16,902 bases of DNA from an uncultured Hyphomicrobiales bacterium. Its GTDB lineage: Bacteria; Pseudomonadota; Alphaproteobacteria; Rhizobiales; Beijerinckiaceae. The position numbers were made by a program, and so were the translations under genes. Every line of letters begins with the position of its first letter. Positions within the stretch are counted from its first letter, which is position 1. Positions 1-7,209 of the stretch are shown here, piece by piece. The stretch spans positions 1 to 16,902 of the forward strand of contig CAIXDD010000156.1 of the NCBI GenBank assembly GCA_903918155.1, read 5' to 3'. Under the pieces are notes generated by a model. The model saw nothing but the letters and a program-made list of their open reading frames with translations, did not search any database and was not told where the DNA came from.

Positions 1-1
1 C

Positions 2-2305
2 GACGCGGGCTATCAGGGCAAGCCGGCGGTGATCGTCTCGGTGCAGAAGCAGCCGGGCGCCGACACGCTGGAGCTGACCCGCCGCGTCGAAACCCTGCTG
101 CAGGACGTGCAGCGCACCCTGCCCGCCGGCGTCACCGCGACGCAGGTTCAGTTCAGGCAGGCGACCTTCATCCAGACCTCCATCGACAATGTGCGGCGCG
201 TTCTGCTGGAGGCGGCGGCCGTCGTCGCGATCATCCTCATCCTGTTCTTAATGAATTGGCGGGCGACCTTCGTGTCGCTGACGGCGATCCCGCTCTCCGT
301 CCTCGTGACGATCATCGTCTTCCAGATGATGGGGATGAGCATCAACACGATGACGCTGGGCGGGCTCGCCATCGCGATCGGCGAATTGGTGGACGACGCG
401 GTGGTCGACGTGGAGAACATCCTGCGCCGGTTGAAGGAGAACCGCGCGTCGGCGGATCCGCGCCCCGTCCTCGACGTCATCGCCGACGCGAGCCGCGAAG
501 TGCGCTCCGGCATCATCTACGCCACGATGATCGTCATCCTCGTGTTCGTGCCGCTTTTCGCCTTGTCGGGCATCGAGGGGCGCCTGTTCGCGCCGCTTGG
601 CGTCGCCTATATCGTCTCGATCCTCGCCTCGCTCGTCACCTCGATCACGCTGACGCCGGTGCTGAGCTATTATTTTCTCTCCCAGGCGTCGCGCGCCCAC
701 GGCGCCGAGCCCCGGCTCCTGCGGCTTCTTAAACGGGGCAACGCGCGCGCGCTCGACTGGGCGTTGCGACGGCGTCGCGGCTTGATTGCAGGCGTCGCGC
801 TCGCCGTGGCGTTGGCTTTGGCGGCGGCGGCGCAATTGCCCCGCGCCTTCCTGCCCCCTTTCAACGAAGGCACGCTCACGATCAACCTCATCTACCAGCC
901 CGGCCTCTCCCTCGAAGAGAGCGATCGTCTGGGCCGCATCGCGGAAAATCTCATTCGCGACGTGCCCGAAGTCGTCTCCGTGGGGCGACGCACGGGACGC
1001 GCCGAACTCGACGAACATGCGGAAGGCGTGCATTCCTCGGAGATCGACGTCGATCTGCGCCGCTCCGCGCGCGACAAGTCGCAAGTGATGGCCGATATCC
1101 GCGCGCGGCTCGCCCCGCTGCCCGCCGCGCTCAATGTCGGCCAGCCGATCTCCCATCGCCTCGATCACATGCTCTCGGGCGTGCGGGCGGAAATCGCGCT
1201 CAAAATTTTCGGCGAGGATCTCGACGTCGCGCGCGCCCATGCCGAAAGCCTGCGCAAGCGGCTTGCGGGCGTGCCCGGTCTCGTCGACCTGCAAGTCGAA
1301 AAACAGGTGCGCATTCCGCAATTGCGCGTGACGGTCGATTATGAGCGCGCGGCCCTTTATGGCCTGACGCCCGCCGCCGTCACGCTGGCGCTCGAAACGC
1401 TGTCCAACGGTCGCACCGTTTCGCAAATCGTGGAGGGAACGCGGCGCTTCGACGTGGTTTTGCGCCTGTCGGACGAGGACCGCTCGCTGGAGGGCCTGCG
1501 CGACCTGTCGCTGCCGGCGCCGGCGGGCGCGATTCCGCTGCGCATGGTGGCCGACGTGACCGAAGACGACGGGCCGAACCAGATCCTGCGGGAGAACGGA
1601 CAGCGCCGGCTCGCCGTCTTCGCAAATTCGGACGGGCGGCGCGACATGAGCGCGATCGTCGCCGACATCCGGCGCGTGCTGAACGAGACCCAAGCGCCGC
1701 AGGGCTTGGTCACGCGTCTGGAGGGCGCGTTCCAGGCGCAGGAGGACGCGAGCCTGCGCATCGGGGCGTTGTCGCTGCTGTCGCTTCTGCTCATCGCGGC
1801 GGTCTTGTACAGCCGCTATCAATCCCTCGCGCTGACGGCCATCGTCATGGCGGCGATACCGCTGGCGCTCATCGGCAGCGTCGTCGCGCTTTGGCTTGCG
1901 GGCCAGCCGCTTTCCGTCGCCTCCATGATCGGCTTCATCACGCTGGCGGGCATATCGGCGCGCAACGGCATTCTCAAAGTGAGCCATTACATCAATCTCA
2001 TCCTCTTCGAGGGCGAGCGGTTCGGCCGCGAGGCCGTTCTGCGCGGCTCGCAGGAGCGGCTTGCGCCCGTGTTGATGACGGCGCTCGCCGCGGGCCTCGC
2101 GCTGCTTCCTCTGGTGGCGGGCGCGAACGAACCGGGCCGCGAGATCCTCCATCCGGTCGCCGTGACGATCTTCGGCGGCCTCATCAGCGCGACCGCGCTC
2201 GACGCGCTGTTGACGCCCGTCCTGTTTCTGATGTTCGGCCGCAAGGCCGTGGAGCGCATCGCGACCCAACGCGCCGCAAGCCTGAAACCCGCAGAAGCCT
2301 ATTGA
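2..2305 (+). CDS. Heavy-metal efflux RND permease (CzcA/CusA type), 5' end outside the window
   Basis: This is the inner-membrane pump of a tripartite proton-driven metal exporter. The open frame starts at base 2 with no upstream stop, giving 767 visible residues against roughly 1,030-1,050 for the family, so about 270 N-terminal residues are missing. It shows a hydrophobic segment ending in LFLMNWRATF, then the heavy-metal RND signature IAIGELVDDAVVDVENILRR with paired acidic residues in a membrane helix. A periplasmic porter/docking region follows (LSGVRAEIALKIFGEDLD), then a second helix block with GISARNGILKVSHYI. In the RLDHMLSGV stretch, the position where CusA-type copper pumps carry a metal-binding Met appears to be His. 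That leans toward CzcA-like divalent-cation export, but it is an unaligned inference. GTG at 29 is an internal Val codon, not the start. The stop touches the ribosome binding site of the next gene, so the two are co-transcribed. Confidence 0.95.
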   Translation, partial: DAGYQGKPAVIVSVQKQPGADTLELTRRVETLLQDVQRTLPAGVTATQVQFRQATFIQTSIDNVRRVLLEAAAVVAIILILFLMNWRATFVSLTAIPLSVLVTIIVFQMMGMSINTMTLGGLAIAIGELVDDAVVDVENILRRLKENRASADPRPVLDVIADASREVRSGIIYATMIVILVFVPLFALSGIEGRLFAPLGVAYIVSILASLVTSITLTPVLSYYFLSQASRAHGAEPRLLRLLKRGNARALDWALRRRRGLIAGVALAVALALAAAAQLPRAFLPPFNEGTLTINLIYQPGLSLEESDRLGRIAENLIRDVPEVVSVGRRTGRAELDEHAEGVHSSEIDVDLRRSARDKSQVMADIRARLAPLPAALNVGQPISHRLDHMLSGVRAEIALKIFGEDLDVARAHAESLRKRLAGVPGLVDLQVEKQVRIPQLRVTVDYERAALYGLTPAAVTLALETLSNGRTVSQIVEGTRRFDVVLRLSDEDRSLEGLRDLSLPAPAGAIPLRMVADVTEDDGPNQILRENGQRRLAVFANSDGRRDMSAIVADIRRVLNETQAPQGLVTRLEGAFQAQEDASLRIGALSLLSLLLIAAVLYSRYQSLALTAIVMAAIPLALIGSVVALWLAGQPLSVASMIGFITLAGISARNGILKVSHYINLILFEGERFGREAVLRGSQERLAPVLMTALAAGLALLPLVAGANEPGREILHPVAVTIFGGLISATALDALLTPVLFLMFGRKAVERIATQRAASLKPAEAY

Positions 2306-2315
2306 GGAGGCACGC

Positions 2316-2705
2316 ATGAAACGCTTGATCATCGCCACGCTGACGCTCGCCGCAGCCCATGTCGCGCAGGAGCATGTCGCGCAGGCGCATGAGACGCTGC
2401 AGGGACCCAATGGCGGAGCGGTCGTGGAAGCCTCCGGCCGCCATGTCGAATTCGTCGCCAATGGCGCCGCGCTCCTGTTCATCCTGACGGATGAAAAGGA
2501 CCAGCCGATTCCCTCGGGCGAGGTGAAGAACGCGCGCGCGCTCGTGATGGAGGCCGGCAAGACGACCAGCCATCCGCTTTCCTCCGCAGCCCCCAACCGG
2601 CTCACGGCGCAATTGCCGCAGCCTCTGACGGCGGGCGCGCGGGTCGTGGTCTCCCTCACCCTGCCCCAGGGGGCCGCGATTCAGGCGCGCTTCGTGAAGA
2701 ACTGA
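2316..2705 (+). CDS. Small secreted protein, probable accessory of the metal efflux pump
   Basis: This is a 129-residue protein starting at ATG behind a strong GAGGAGG (2304-2310), 10 bases after the RND stop. It has a Sec-type signal peptide (MKRLIIATLTLAAA, probable cleavage near AQA-HE at residues 23-26). The mature part is about 105 residues with alternating beta-like segments: GGAVVEASGRHVEFVA, LFILTDEKDQPIP, and a C-terminal VVVSLTLPQGAAIQARF. This layout recalls the extra beta domain found in some CzcB-type adaptors, here without the hairpin and lipoyl parts. It has no Cys and few Met, and His residues cluster only at the mature N-terminus. The position suggests a periplasmic helper of metal export. 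No precise family is recognised, and the adaptor-domain resemblance is from memory of the family pattern. Confidence 0.8.
   Translation: MKRLIIATLTLAAAHVAQEHVAQAHETLQGPNGGAVVEASGRHVEFVANGAALLFILTDEKDQPIPSGEVKNARALVMEAGKTTSHPLSSAAPNRLTAQLPQPLTAGARVVVSLTLPQGAAIQARFVKN
2358..2387 (+). repeat. 15-bp tandem duplication at a signal-peptide cleavage site
   Basis: Two adjacent copies of a 15-base unit, CATGTCGCGCAGGAG and CATGTCGCGCAGGCG, differ at one base, and a third CAT follows. They encode HVAQE-HVAQA-H, so the duplication is in frame and lies at the end of the signal peptide of the small secreted protein. It probably arose by slippage and creates a second candidate AxA-like cleavage site. Confidence 0.85.
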
Positions 2706-2888
2706 AGGCGCCGCAGGGCCCCCGCGCAGGATGCGCCGGGGCTTGGGCTGAAACTGACGCTCAAGGGAGCGGCGCGGGGGACGGATCGGGCGAGGAACGG
2801 GCGGGCGCCTCGCCCCTTGCGCCTTCGTGTTCCTTTCGGCAGTATCGCGCCCAATCGGCGCAGTCCGTAAACAGGAAGGGAGGAGACA

Positions 2889-3947
2889 GTGAAAGGTCTC
2901 TCGAAAAAGCATTCGTTCCGTATGAGCTTCGGCAAGGCGCTTGCAGCCGCCGGAGCCCTCGCCGCCAGCGCCTTCGCCGCGCCGGCGCAGGCGCAAACGG
3001 CCGAGCAATTCTACAAGGGCCGTCAGATCGACATGATCATCTATACGGCGAACAATTCGGCTTACGATTTCTACGCGCGCCTGCTCATCGCCCATATGGG
3101 CCGATTCATGCCCGGCAATCCGACTTTCGTGCCCAAAAACATGATCGGCGCCGGCGGATTGAAGGCGTCCGAATATCTCTACAAGATCGCCGCGAAGGAC
3201 GGCGCGACGATCGGCACGGTCGGTCGCGGCCTGCCCTTTGACCAATTCCTCGGCCGCAACGAAATGGGCCTCGATTTCCTTCGGTTCAACTGGATCGGCA
3301 GCATGAACCGCGAGAGCACCGTCGCGCTCTCCTGGCATACGGCGAGCGTGAAGACCTTCGAAGACCTGCAGAAGACCGAGCTTCTGGTGCCCGGCACGGG
3401 CGCGGGCGCGGATTCGGAGCTGATCCCCGTCGCGCTCAATTCGCTCGCGGGCACCAAGTTCAAGATCATCAAGGGCTACAAGAACACCTCGGACGCGGCG
3501 TTGGCCGTGGAGCGCGGCGAGCTTGAGGGGATCGCCTATTGGTCCTGGAGCGCGCTGCGCTCGAGCCATCAGCATTGGGTCAAGGAGAACAAGATCCACA
3601 TGCTCTTCCACACCGGCGACCGGGTTCATCCGGAGATTCCGCAGGTGCGGCTCATCCGCAATCTGGTGACCGAGCCGGTGAAGAAGCAGGCGCTCGACTT
3701 CATTCTCGCCCGCGAAATTCTGGGCCGCCCCTTCCTCGCCCCGCCGGACGTGCCGGCCGACCGCGTGAAGGCGCTGCGCGAGGCCTTCGCGAAAACGCTG
3801 CAGGATCAGGCTTTCCTCGCCGACGCCGAAAAGCGCCAGGCCGAGATCAATCTCGTCACCGGCGAGGAGATCGATCAGGTGTTGAAGACGGCCGCGGCCG
3901 CGCCGAAAAACGTGATCGAATCCGTGCAAAAGGCGCTGGGCATGTGA
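2889..3947 (+). CDS. Tripartite tricarboxylate transporter-type solute receptor (TctC/Bug-like)
   Basis: This is a periplasmic binding protein of 352 residues. The start is GTG, chosen because GGAGG at 2879-2883 sits five bases upstream; an in-frame ATG at 2922 has no comparable site. A long signal peptide ends near APAQAQ-T (about residue 36). The mature protein has the family layout: EQFYKGRQIDMIIYT, NNSAYDFYARL in place of the usual GGxxD loop, a loop NMIGAGGL, AKDGATIGTV, and the hinge motif KIIKGYKNTSDAALAVERGE near residues 193-212. Family members capture organic acids for TctA/TctB membrane permeases, but neither is in the window. It shares the GYK-x6-LAxxRGE block with three other receptors here. 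It appears to be a single-gene unit, with its own leader and a strong terminator downstream. The ligand is unknown. Confidence 0.9.
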   Translation: MKGLSKKHSFRMSFGKALAAAGALAASAFAAPAQAQTAEQFYKGRQIDMIIYTANNSAYDFYARLLIAHMGRFMPGNPTFVPKNMIGAGGLKASEYLYKIAAKDGATIGTVGRGLPFDQFLGRNEMGLDFLRFNWIGSMNRESTVALSWHTASVKTFEDLQKTELLVPGTGAGADSELIPVALNSLAGTKFKIIKGYKNTSDAALAVERGELEGIAYWSWSALRSSHQHWVKENKIHMLFHTGDRVHPEIPQVRLIRNLVTEPVKKQALDFILAREILGRPFLAPPDVPADRVKALREAFAKTLQDQAFLADAEKRQAEINLVTGEEIDQVLKTAAAAPKNVIESVQKALGM

Positions 3948-3972
3948 TCAGCGTCGGCTGACGCGTTTATCG

Positions 3973-4003
3973 GGCCGTCGCCCTCGCGGGCGGCGGCCTT
4001 TTC
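3973..4003 (+). terminator. Intrinsic terminator after the orphan receptor gene
   Basis: An 11-bp stem GGCCGTCGCCC (3973-3983) pairs with GGGCGGCGGCC (3988-3998), with one G-U pair and a TCGC tetraloop. TTTT (3999-4002) follows immediately. It lies 26 bases after the receptor stop codon, so it should end that transcript before the MFS gene. Confidence 0.85.
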
Positions 4004-4114
4004 ATGTCGGCCGGGCGGTTTGTCTTGGCCTCAGCCTTCGGGGCTTGTCGGGCGCCTGCAAATGGCGCATAGGCGACGCCGCAGGAACGCCAAAGGGCGA
4101 GGACGGGGGGACAT

Positions 4115-5416
4115 ATGAGCGAGACGCAGGACAAGGCGAGCCCGGCGGGCGAGACCCCGCAGGCGCAGGGCGCCTACGCCGCCTTCGCCTTTCGCGATTT
4201 CCGCTTCTGGATCGCCTATCGCCTGCTCAGCGGCGTCGCGCTGCAGATGAAGAACGTGGGGGTCGGCTGGTATATTTATGATCTGACCGGCAGCGCGCTG
4301 GCGCTGGGTCTGGCGGGCCTTGCGACCTTCATGCCCTCGGTCGTGCTCGCCCTGTTCACGGGCCATGTGGCGGATTCCTACAATCGCCGCCTCGTCGTCG
4401 TGTTGTCCTTCGGCCTGTGCGCCATCGGCATGGGCGCGCTCGCCGTCGCCGTTCTGATGGGCGCCGCGCCGCTCTGGCTGATCTACGTCTCCGTGGTTTT
4501 GATCGGCATCGGCCGCGCCTTCGGCAATCCCGCCTCGCAAGCCATCACGCCCAATCTCGTGCCGCGCGAGGCCTTCGCCAATGCGGTGACGTGGTATTCC
4601 TCGTTCTGGCAGGTCGCCACCGTCGGCGGGCCGGCGATCGGCGGCCTTCTCTACATCGGCGGCCCTTCGGTCTGTTTCGTCGCCGCCACGGCGTGTTTCG
4701 TCGCCGCCTGCGTCATGGTGGCTGTGATCCGCACGCCGCTTGATCCGCCGAAATCCGGCAAGGGCCCGATCTCCATCGCGAGCCTCCTGGTAGGGCTGCA
4801 TTTCATGTGGTCGCGGCCCGTCATGTTCGGCGCCGTCGCGCTTGATCTCGTCGCCGTCTTGTTCGGCGGCGTCGCGGGGCTTTTGCCGATCGTCGCGAAA
4901 GACATTTTGATGACCGGCCCCTGGGGCCTCGGCCTCTTGCGCTCGTGTCCCGCCGTCGGCGCCATCGCGATGAGCGCGGTGCTCGCGTATTACCCGATCA
5001 CCTCCAAGGCCGGCCGCAAGATGCTGCTCGCCGTCGTCGTCTATGGATTGGCGATCGCAGCCTTCGGCCTGTCGGAGACATTGTGGCTGTCGATGATCGC
5101 GCTCTGCGTGGTGGGCGCGTCGGATTCGGTGAGCGTCGTCGTCCGTCACACGATGGTGCAATCGGAAGCGCCGGATGAAATGCGCGGCCGCGTGGCTGCG
5201 GTGAATTCCGTGTTCATTTCCGGCTCGGCCGATCTTGGCGAATTCCGCGCGGGAACCATGGGCGCCTTCGTGGGCGCGGCCAACGCCATCATCCTGGGCG
5301 GATTGACGACGTCGGCGCTGGCGCTGCTCTGGTTCAAGCTCTTCCCCGACCTGGCGCGGCGCGACAAGATCGTGAATTACTGCGAATGGCCGAAATGGCC
5401 TGAACCGCCGGCGTGA
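4115..5416 (+). CDS. Major facilitator superfamily transporter, EntS/MFS_3-like
   Basis: This is a 433-residue integral membrane protein. The start ATG has a purine-rich GGACGGGGGG five bases upstream. A polar N-terminus of about 25 residues is followed by alternating hydrophobic helices consistent with about 12 spans. The cytoplasmic loop motif GHVADSYNRR (residues 83-92) matches MFS motif A (GxxxDxxxRR). RAFGNPASQAITPNLVPRE and the later QSEAPDEMRGRVAAVNSVF are typical of the EntS/MFS_3 branch, which exports siderophores and other small molecules. Substrate here is not deducible. The preceding terminator isolates it from the receptor gene. Its last 40 bases overlap, on the opposite strand, the end of the next gene. 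It could serve export of a toxic intermediate or be unrelated to the catabolic island. Confidence 0.9.
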   Translation: MSETQDKASPAGETPQAQGAYAAFAFRDFRFWIAYRLLSGVALQMKNVGVGWYIYDLTGSALALGLAGLATFMPSVVLALFTGHVADSYNRRLVVVLSFGLCAIGMGALAVAVLMGAAPLWLIYVSVVLIGIGRAFGNPASQAITPNLVPREAFANAVTWYSSFWQVATVGGPAIGGLLYIGGPSVCFVAATACFVAACVMVAVIRTPLDPPKSGKGPISIASLLVGLHFMWSRPVMFGAVALDLVAVLFGGVAGLLPIVAKDILMTGPWGLGLLRSCPAVGAIAMSAVLAYYPITSKAGRKMLLAVVVYGLAIAAFGLSETLWLSMIALCVVGASDSVSVVVRHTMVQSEAPDEMRGRVAAVNSVFISGSADLGEFRAGTMGAFVGAANAIILGGLTTSALALLWFKLFPDLARRDKIVNYCEWPKWPEPPA

Positions 5417-5781
5417 TCGTGGCCGTGGTCGGGCTCGACGCTGTCGGCCTCCGCATAGCCGTGCATCAGCGCCTCCAACGTCTTGCGCAACGGGTCCTCG
5501 CCGATGGAGAGATGACCCGCCAGCAAGCCCGCGACGCGCGCGAAGACGAGCGGTTGCAGCGACAGCATGGCGTAGCGCCGTGAGGGATCGGCCCCCTCGC
5601 AATCGCGCACGGCCCGCGAGAGGGCCGCCGTGAACAATTCGTCAATGGCCGCGATCAACGGATCGTCCGGTTTCGCGCCCCGCTCCGACCCCGCGAGAAT
5701 GGCGCGCGCGTGGACGAGGAAGCGGTCGTAATGCAGGTCTTCGCCGGTCGTCGGCTGTTCGTCGTCAAGCTCGCCGCACAT
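5377..5781 (-). CDS. Small protein with His-rich C-terminal tail, third gene of the cupin operon
   Basis: This is a 134-residue protein I cannot assign to a family. The start ATG (5781-5779) is preceded by GAGAGCGGAAAC; the frame is open further upstream, but that part overlaps the cupin gene and has non-protein-like composition. The body looks largely alpha-helical (PLIAAIDELFTAALSRAVRDC, PLVFARVAGLLAGHL, LRKTLEALMHGYAEAD). It ends in EPDHGHDHAGGSGHFGHSQ, with five His in 19 residues, which suggests metal binding. No signal peptide is seen. It lies 89 bases after a metal-dependent cupin, so a metal-delivery or subunit role for the cupins is plausible but only inferred. The stop TAA lies inside the MFS coding region (40-base convergent overlap). 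Confidence 0.75.
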   Translation of the reverse strand: MCGELDDEQPTTGEDLHYDRFLVHARAILAGSERGAKPDDPLIAAIDELFTAALSRAVRDCEGADPSRRYAMLSLQPLVFARVAGLLAGHLSIGEDPLRKTLEALMHGYAEADSVEPDHGHDHAGGSGHFGHSQ

Positions 5782-5827
5782 GTTTCCGCTCTCTTGACTG
5801 GCTGGTCTGGCACCTGCCCGCTTGCGG

Positions 5828-5851
5828 GCCGAAGGCTCGAAAGCCTTCGGC
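5828..5851. other. Perfect 10-bp inverted repeat between the cupin and the small His-tail gene
   Basis: GCCGAAGGCT (5828-5837) pairs with AGCCTTCGGC (5842-5851) around a CGAA loop on the plus strand. No T-tract follows it on either strand, so it is not a classical terminator. It may act as an mRNA stability or partial-attenuation hairpin within the minus-strand operon. Confidence 0.7.
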
Positions 5852-5891
5852 GTTCTTAAATGGCCGGGGCTCAGAAGCCCTCGGCGTTCTC
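5834..5891. repeat. Imperfect direct repeat duplicating the 3' end of the cupin gene
   Basis: Two 24-base copies (5834-5857 and 5868-5891), 34 bases apart, match at 20 of 24 positions. The right copy encodes the last residues of the cupin (ENAEGF-stop); the left copy lies in the intergenic gap and would read KNAEGFRA on the minus strand. Each copy folds into a hairpin. The right one (5863-5885) contains the cupin stop codon and has a one-base bulge. Confidence 0.75.
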
Positions 5892-6425
5892 CAATTGCTC
5901 GAACCAGTCGAAGCCCATCGCTTTCACGATGCGGCTGTTCACGACGATGATCCGCGCCTCGTTCTTGGGATCGGAATTGAAGTGCTGATGCGCGCAATAA
6001 GGCGGAATATAGATGAAGTCGCCCGCGCTCCACTCGAACTTCTTGGGCTCCGTCTCCCATTCGAATTCCATGACATCATGGCAATCGAACTTCACGTCCC
6101 AATGCAGATCGTAGCCGGAGCCCTCGACCACATAAAACACTTCCTCGGACAAGTGGCGATGCTTGCCCGACGCCTTTCCAGGCGCAAGGAACTGCATGTA
6201 GATGTCGAGGCACATTTCCTTGGTGTCCATTCGCTCGTTGATGATGTGCTTGATGAGCCCGTGCGGCGAACGCTCGAGCGGCATCTCGTTCCACTTCACC
6301 ACGCCGATCTTGCCGTCGTATTCCTTGCGGAATTGCTGCGAGGCCTTCAGGGCTTCCGTGTAGAAATTGACTTCCGGCGCGCTGCCATGAGCGCGTTCCT
6401 TTTCACGGGGGTCGACGATTCCCAT
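5871..6425 (-). CDS. Cupin-domain protein with complete 3-His-1-Glu metal site
   Basis: This is a 184-residue single-domain cupin, probably a cytoplasmic Fe(II)- or Mn(II)-dependent dioxygenase or related enzyme. The start is ATG at 6425-6423, because AAGGAG (6438-6433) lies seven bases upstream; an in-frame TTG two codons earlier is less likely. Cupin motif 1 is complete (G-x5-HRH-x3-E-x6-G, residues 83-102), with predicted ligands His89, His91 and Glu95. Motif 2 is GDFIYIPPYCAHQHFN (residues 135-150), providing His146. The usual Gly of motif 2 is Tyr143. The N-terminus has no signal peptide. It is 25 bases downstream of a related cupin and is surely co-transcribed. The two share the HQHF block in motif 2. 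The substrate is unknown; the neighbourhood points to aromatic catabolism. Confidence 0.9.
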   Translation of the reverse strand: MGIVDPREKERAHGSAPEVNFYTEALKASQQFRKEYDGKIGVVKWNEMPLERSPHGLIKHIINERMDTKEMCLDIYMQFLAPGKASGKHRHLSEEVFYVVEGSGYDLHWDVKFDCHDVMEFEWETEPKKFEWSAGDFIYIPPYCAHQHFNSDPKNEARIIVVNSRIVKAMGFDWFEQLENAEGF

Positions 6426-6450
6426 GTTCAAACTCCTTGAATGATCGCGC

Positions 6451-7038
6451 TCAGAGGTCTTTGGGCGGCGTATAGGCGAGCTGCTTGGCGGTGCCTTCCT
6501 TCGGCGGGAATTCCGACACCTTCTGGAAGAGCATGTGCATGAAGAGGAAGAGCGGCTTCGCCTTCATGACGAGCGTGATGCACTCATCGTCCTCGTCGTC
6601 GCTGAAATGCTGGTGCACGCAGGCGTTCTCCACGATCAGCGCGTCGCCGGCCTCCCAATCGAGGCGCGTGCCGTCGTGCACGTCGTGGCCCTTGCCCTTG
6701 AGCACGAAGAAGACGGCGCTGTTCATGTGTCCGTGCTTCTGTCCGTAGCCGCCGGGGGAGAAGACCTCCACATGGGTTTCGATGGACTGCGCCACCTTCA
6801 CCGCCTGCGGATTGATGATCTTCTTGCCGTAATGGCCGGGGCCGCCCTTCCACTTGTGGTCCTTGGTGGAATAGACGCGCGGCTGGGTGAACAATTCGCG
6901 CACCAGCTCGCCATAGGTGCCTTCCAGCGCGCGCACGAACACGCGCTTGCGCGTCCAGCGCTCCCAGACGACCTCTTCCTTGCCGTCGTTGACGCTGTTG
7001 TGGCCGGCCTGGGGAGGAGAAGATAAATCGCTGCTCAT
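6451..7038 (-). CDS. Cupin-domain protein lacking the Glu ligand (3-His site)
   Basis: This is a 195-residue cupin, first gene of the minus-strand operon. The start ATG (7038-7036) has GAGGG six bases upstream; the longer frame upstream is Arg/Pro/Gly-rich and unlike protein. Motif 1 reads G-x5-HGH-x3-A-x6-G (residues 96-115), keeping His102 and His104 but with Ala108 where the metal-binding Glu is normally found. Motif 2 is GDALIVENACVHQHFS (residues 131-146), supplying His142. A three-His site occurs in some active dioxygenases, so loss of Glu does not prove inactivity. An extended N-terminal region (residues 20-85, with YGELVRELFTQPRVY and HKWKGGPGHYGKK) precedes the barrel. Tight pairing with the second cupin suggests two subunits of one enzyme or consecutive steps. 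Confidence 0.88.
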   Translation of the reverse strand: MSSDLSSPPQAGHNSVNDGKEEVVWERWTRKRVFVRALEGTYGELVRELFTQPRVYSTKDHKWKGGPGHYGKKIINPQAVKVAQSIETHVEVFSPGGYGQKHGHMNSAVFFVLKGKGHDVHDGTRLDWEAGDALIVENACVHQHFSDDEDDECITLVMKAKPLFLFMHMLFQKVSEFPPKEGTAKQLAYTPPKDL

Positions 7039-7209
7039 TCCGATCCCTCGATCCTGTGGGGGGCGCTTCGCAGGGCGTCCGCCCGCGCCGCGACGACGCA
7101 AACGCGCCAGCGGCCGAGCCAGCGTGGTATCGCGCCGCAGACTTCACGTAAATCGAATAATTTCGTACGATGTTCCAAATTCCTTCAACTTTGCCGATCG
7201 GCGGACCCC
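7039..7209. promoter_or_regulatory. Divergent regulatory region between the cupin operon and the LysR gene
   Basis: This 171-base gap separates two divergent genes and should hold both promoters. Its centre (about 7141-7190) is strikingly AT-rich for this DNA. It contains the palindrome TCGTACGA (7163-7170) and an ATCG-N12-CGAT dyad (7152-7155 and 7168-7171) around CGAA-TAAT-TTCG. Dyads of this kind are typical LysR-family operators next to the regulator gene, where one site autoregulates and activates the divergent operon. No clear -35/-10 pair is claimed. Confidence 0.55.

Noticed and set aside
2788..2815. GGGCGAG/CTCGCCC inverted repeat after the small secreted protein as a terminator
   Set aside because: The stem is only 7 bp with a 14-base loop and no T-tract; such matches arise easily in GC-rich sequence.
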